Source: an uncultured Ruminococcus sp. (GTDB lineage Bacteria; Bacillota; Clostridia; Oscillospirales; Ruminococcaceae). From it: 5,549 nt of DNA. Both the position numbers and the translations under genes were made by a program. This document shows, piece by piece, positions 4,780 to 5,549 of the stretch. Where the stretch lies: the NCBI GenBank assembly GCA_946188175.1, contig CAMHUJ010000140.1, forward strand, positions 1 through 5,549, written 5' to 3'. A model generated the notes under the pieces. That model worked only from the letters and a program-made list of their open reading frames with translations. It was not told the origin of the DNA and searched no databases. Within the stretch, counting starts at the first letter, position 1; each line of letters starts with the position of its first letter.

Positions 4780-5549
4780 TTATTTTTTGGTGAATCCGGC
4801 AGGATCCAGCAGCAGCTTGATATCATTCGCGTTGAGGTTGTTCAGTGTGACATATGCTGCGCCGGTATCAATGGTACGGCCGACATTATCGTTGGAAAGG
4901 AGTCTTCCGGAGTAGTAAACGCCGAGGTAACCCATGTTGTAGGGGTTCTGAACGATCAGACCGGAGAGGGTACCGTTTTTAAGATAGGTCTGCTCGGTTT
5001 CATTGGCATTGTAGCCGATGATTGCGACCTTGCCGACCATATTGGCTTCCGAAACAGCCTCGCAGGCGCCGATCGTCGAGCGCTCGCTGGTCGTGAAGAT
5101 GACCTTGATATTGTGATTGGTATCGTTGCCGAGAAGCTGGAGGACCTGCGACTTTGCAACATCGGATTCGCCCTTGCAGTTCAGTATGGTCTGGATCGGC
5201 TCGATCTTATCGGCAGCGACATTGCTGCTTGTGGCACCGCTCTGACCGTTTGCATTCAGAATAGCCTGAACCGCCGTAGAAGCGGCAAGGGAGGAATCGC
5301 CGCCGTTCATACCGGCAGCCTGACCGGCAGCCTGTGCAGCGACACTGGGATCTGTGATGCCCAAGTCGATACAGGTGGTTGCCGCAGCATTTGCAGCAGC
5401 CTGTGCGATGCCTGCCGGAGGTGCGCCCTGTGCAGCAGCGGTTCTTGCAGCACTCTGTGCTTCCTTTGCGACCTCTTCCGGAATCTCAACATTGCCGCCC
5501 TGCTGTGCCTGACCGCCCTGCTGTGCCTGACCGCCCTGCTGTGCCTGAC
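4780..5549 (-). CDS. Periplasmic sugar-binding-protein-like (type 1 PBP) protein, C-terminal part, with Ala/Gln/Gly-rich insertion (truncated at right edge)
   Basis: The frame is open to the right edge, giving 255 visible residues without the N-terminus or signal peptide. The last 140 or so residues match the second lobe of ABC sugar-binding proteins (Peripla_BP_4/RbsB-like). A strand and helix with DVAKSQVLQLL come first, then VIFTTSERSTIGACEAV, VAIIGYNANETEQTYLKNG, LIVQNPYNMGYLGV and a closing AAYVTLNNLN. In this family these segments line the ligand cleft. Before them the frame encodes at least 113 residues of Ala/Gln/Gly-rich sequence (5209-5549) with QAQQGG and QAAG repeats, not normal for the fold. 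The first ATG (5310) and a TTG (5364) are internal and are not the start. The gene directly precedes the membrane GGDEF gene. No transporter permease or ATPase is visible, so a sensory binding protein is likelier than a transport one, although genes to the right are unseen. The ligand is unknown. Confidence 0.82.
   Translation of the reverse strand, partial: QAQQGGQAQQGGQAQQGGNVEIPEEVAKEAQSAARTAAAQGAPPAGIAQAAANAAATTCIDLGITDPSVAAQAAGQAAGMNGGDSSLAASTAVQAILNANGQSGATSSNVAADKIEPIQTILNCKGESDVAKSQVLQLLGNDTNHNIKVIFTTSERSTIGACEAVSEANMVGKVAIIGYNANETEQTYLKNGTLSGLIVQNPYNMGYLGVYYSGRLLSNDNVGRTIDTGAAYVTLNNLNANDIKLLLDPAGFTKK
5311..5334 (-). repeat. 12-bp tandem duplication (2 copies) coding QAAG
   Basis: ACCGGCAGCCTG occurs twice head to tail with no mismatch (5311-5322, 5323-5334). 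It is in frame and codes QAAGQAAG on the - strand, inside the Ala/Gln-rich insertion of the binding-protein-like gene. Confidence 0.9.
5500..5549 (-). repeat. 18-bp tandem repeat coding QAQQGG, continuing past the window
   Basis: The unit CTGCTGTGCCTGACCGCC (+ strand) is present at 5500-5517 and 5518-5535, and as 14 bases at 5536-5549 where the window ends, with no mismatch. The unit is a multiple of three, so copy-number change keeps the frame and only alters the number of QAQQGG hexapeptides in the binding-protein-like product. Confidence 0.92.

Noticed and set aside
5308..5364. Start of the binding-protein gene at the internal ATG (5310) or TTG (5364)
   Set aside because: The frame stays open to the window edge with the same repeat-rich composition, no Shine-Dalgarno or signal peptide follows either codon, and the fold needs an N-terminal lobe.

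Overview
The window looks like chromosomal DNA of an anaerobic Gram-positive bacterium of the Clostridia (Bacillota), most probably a Ruminococcus-like member of the Oscillospiraceae. The clues are strong AGGAGG-type ribosome binding sites, a consensus vegetative promoter (TTGACT-17-TATAAT), U-tailed hairpin terminators, a DivIVA-like coiled-coil protein, an oxygen-sensitive [FeFe]-hydrogenase-type protein and a sugar-type solute-binding protein. The lineage is inferred from protein character, not from a marker gene.

Layout, left to right. (1) Positions 3-386 (+) hold the 3' end of an AraC-family regulator, cut by the left edge. (2) Positions 392-434 hold a 13-bp perfect hairpin that can terminate transcription from both sides. 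(3) Positions 444-3195 (-) hold a two-gene operon: a DivIVA-like coiled-coil gene (2128-3195), then a HydS-like [FeFe]-hydrogenase-family gene (444-2078). It is driven by a near-perfect promoter at 3324-3352, with a palindrome in the leader. (4) The intergenic stretch 3196-3529 holds that promoter, the leader, an unexplained nested inverted repeat and a terminator for the next operon. (5) Positions 3530-5549 (-) hold the end of a second operon: a periplasmic-binding-protein-like gene (4780 to beyond the right edge), followed 17 nt later by a membrane-anchored GGDEF protein (3530-4762).

How the genes may work together. The binding protein and the membrane GGDEF protein look like an extracytoplasmic ligand-sensing pair, but the GGDEF signature is degenerate (TGNEF), so c-di-GMP synthesis is doubtful. 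The hydrogenase-family protein keeps all four H-cluster cysteines but has lost the usual proton-transfer cysteine and both conserved pocket methionines. It ends in a helical, chemoreceptor-like tail instead of an electron-transfer partner. That fits a sensory (group C/D type) hydrogenase better than a catabolic one. Its co-transcribed coiled-coil partner may scaffold or localise it. No RNA gene, CRISPR array, insertion sequence or phage gene was seen.
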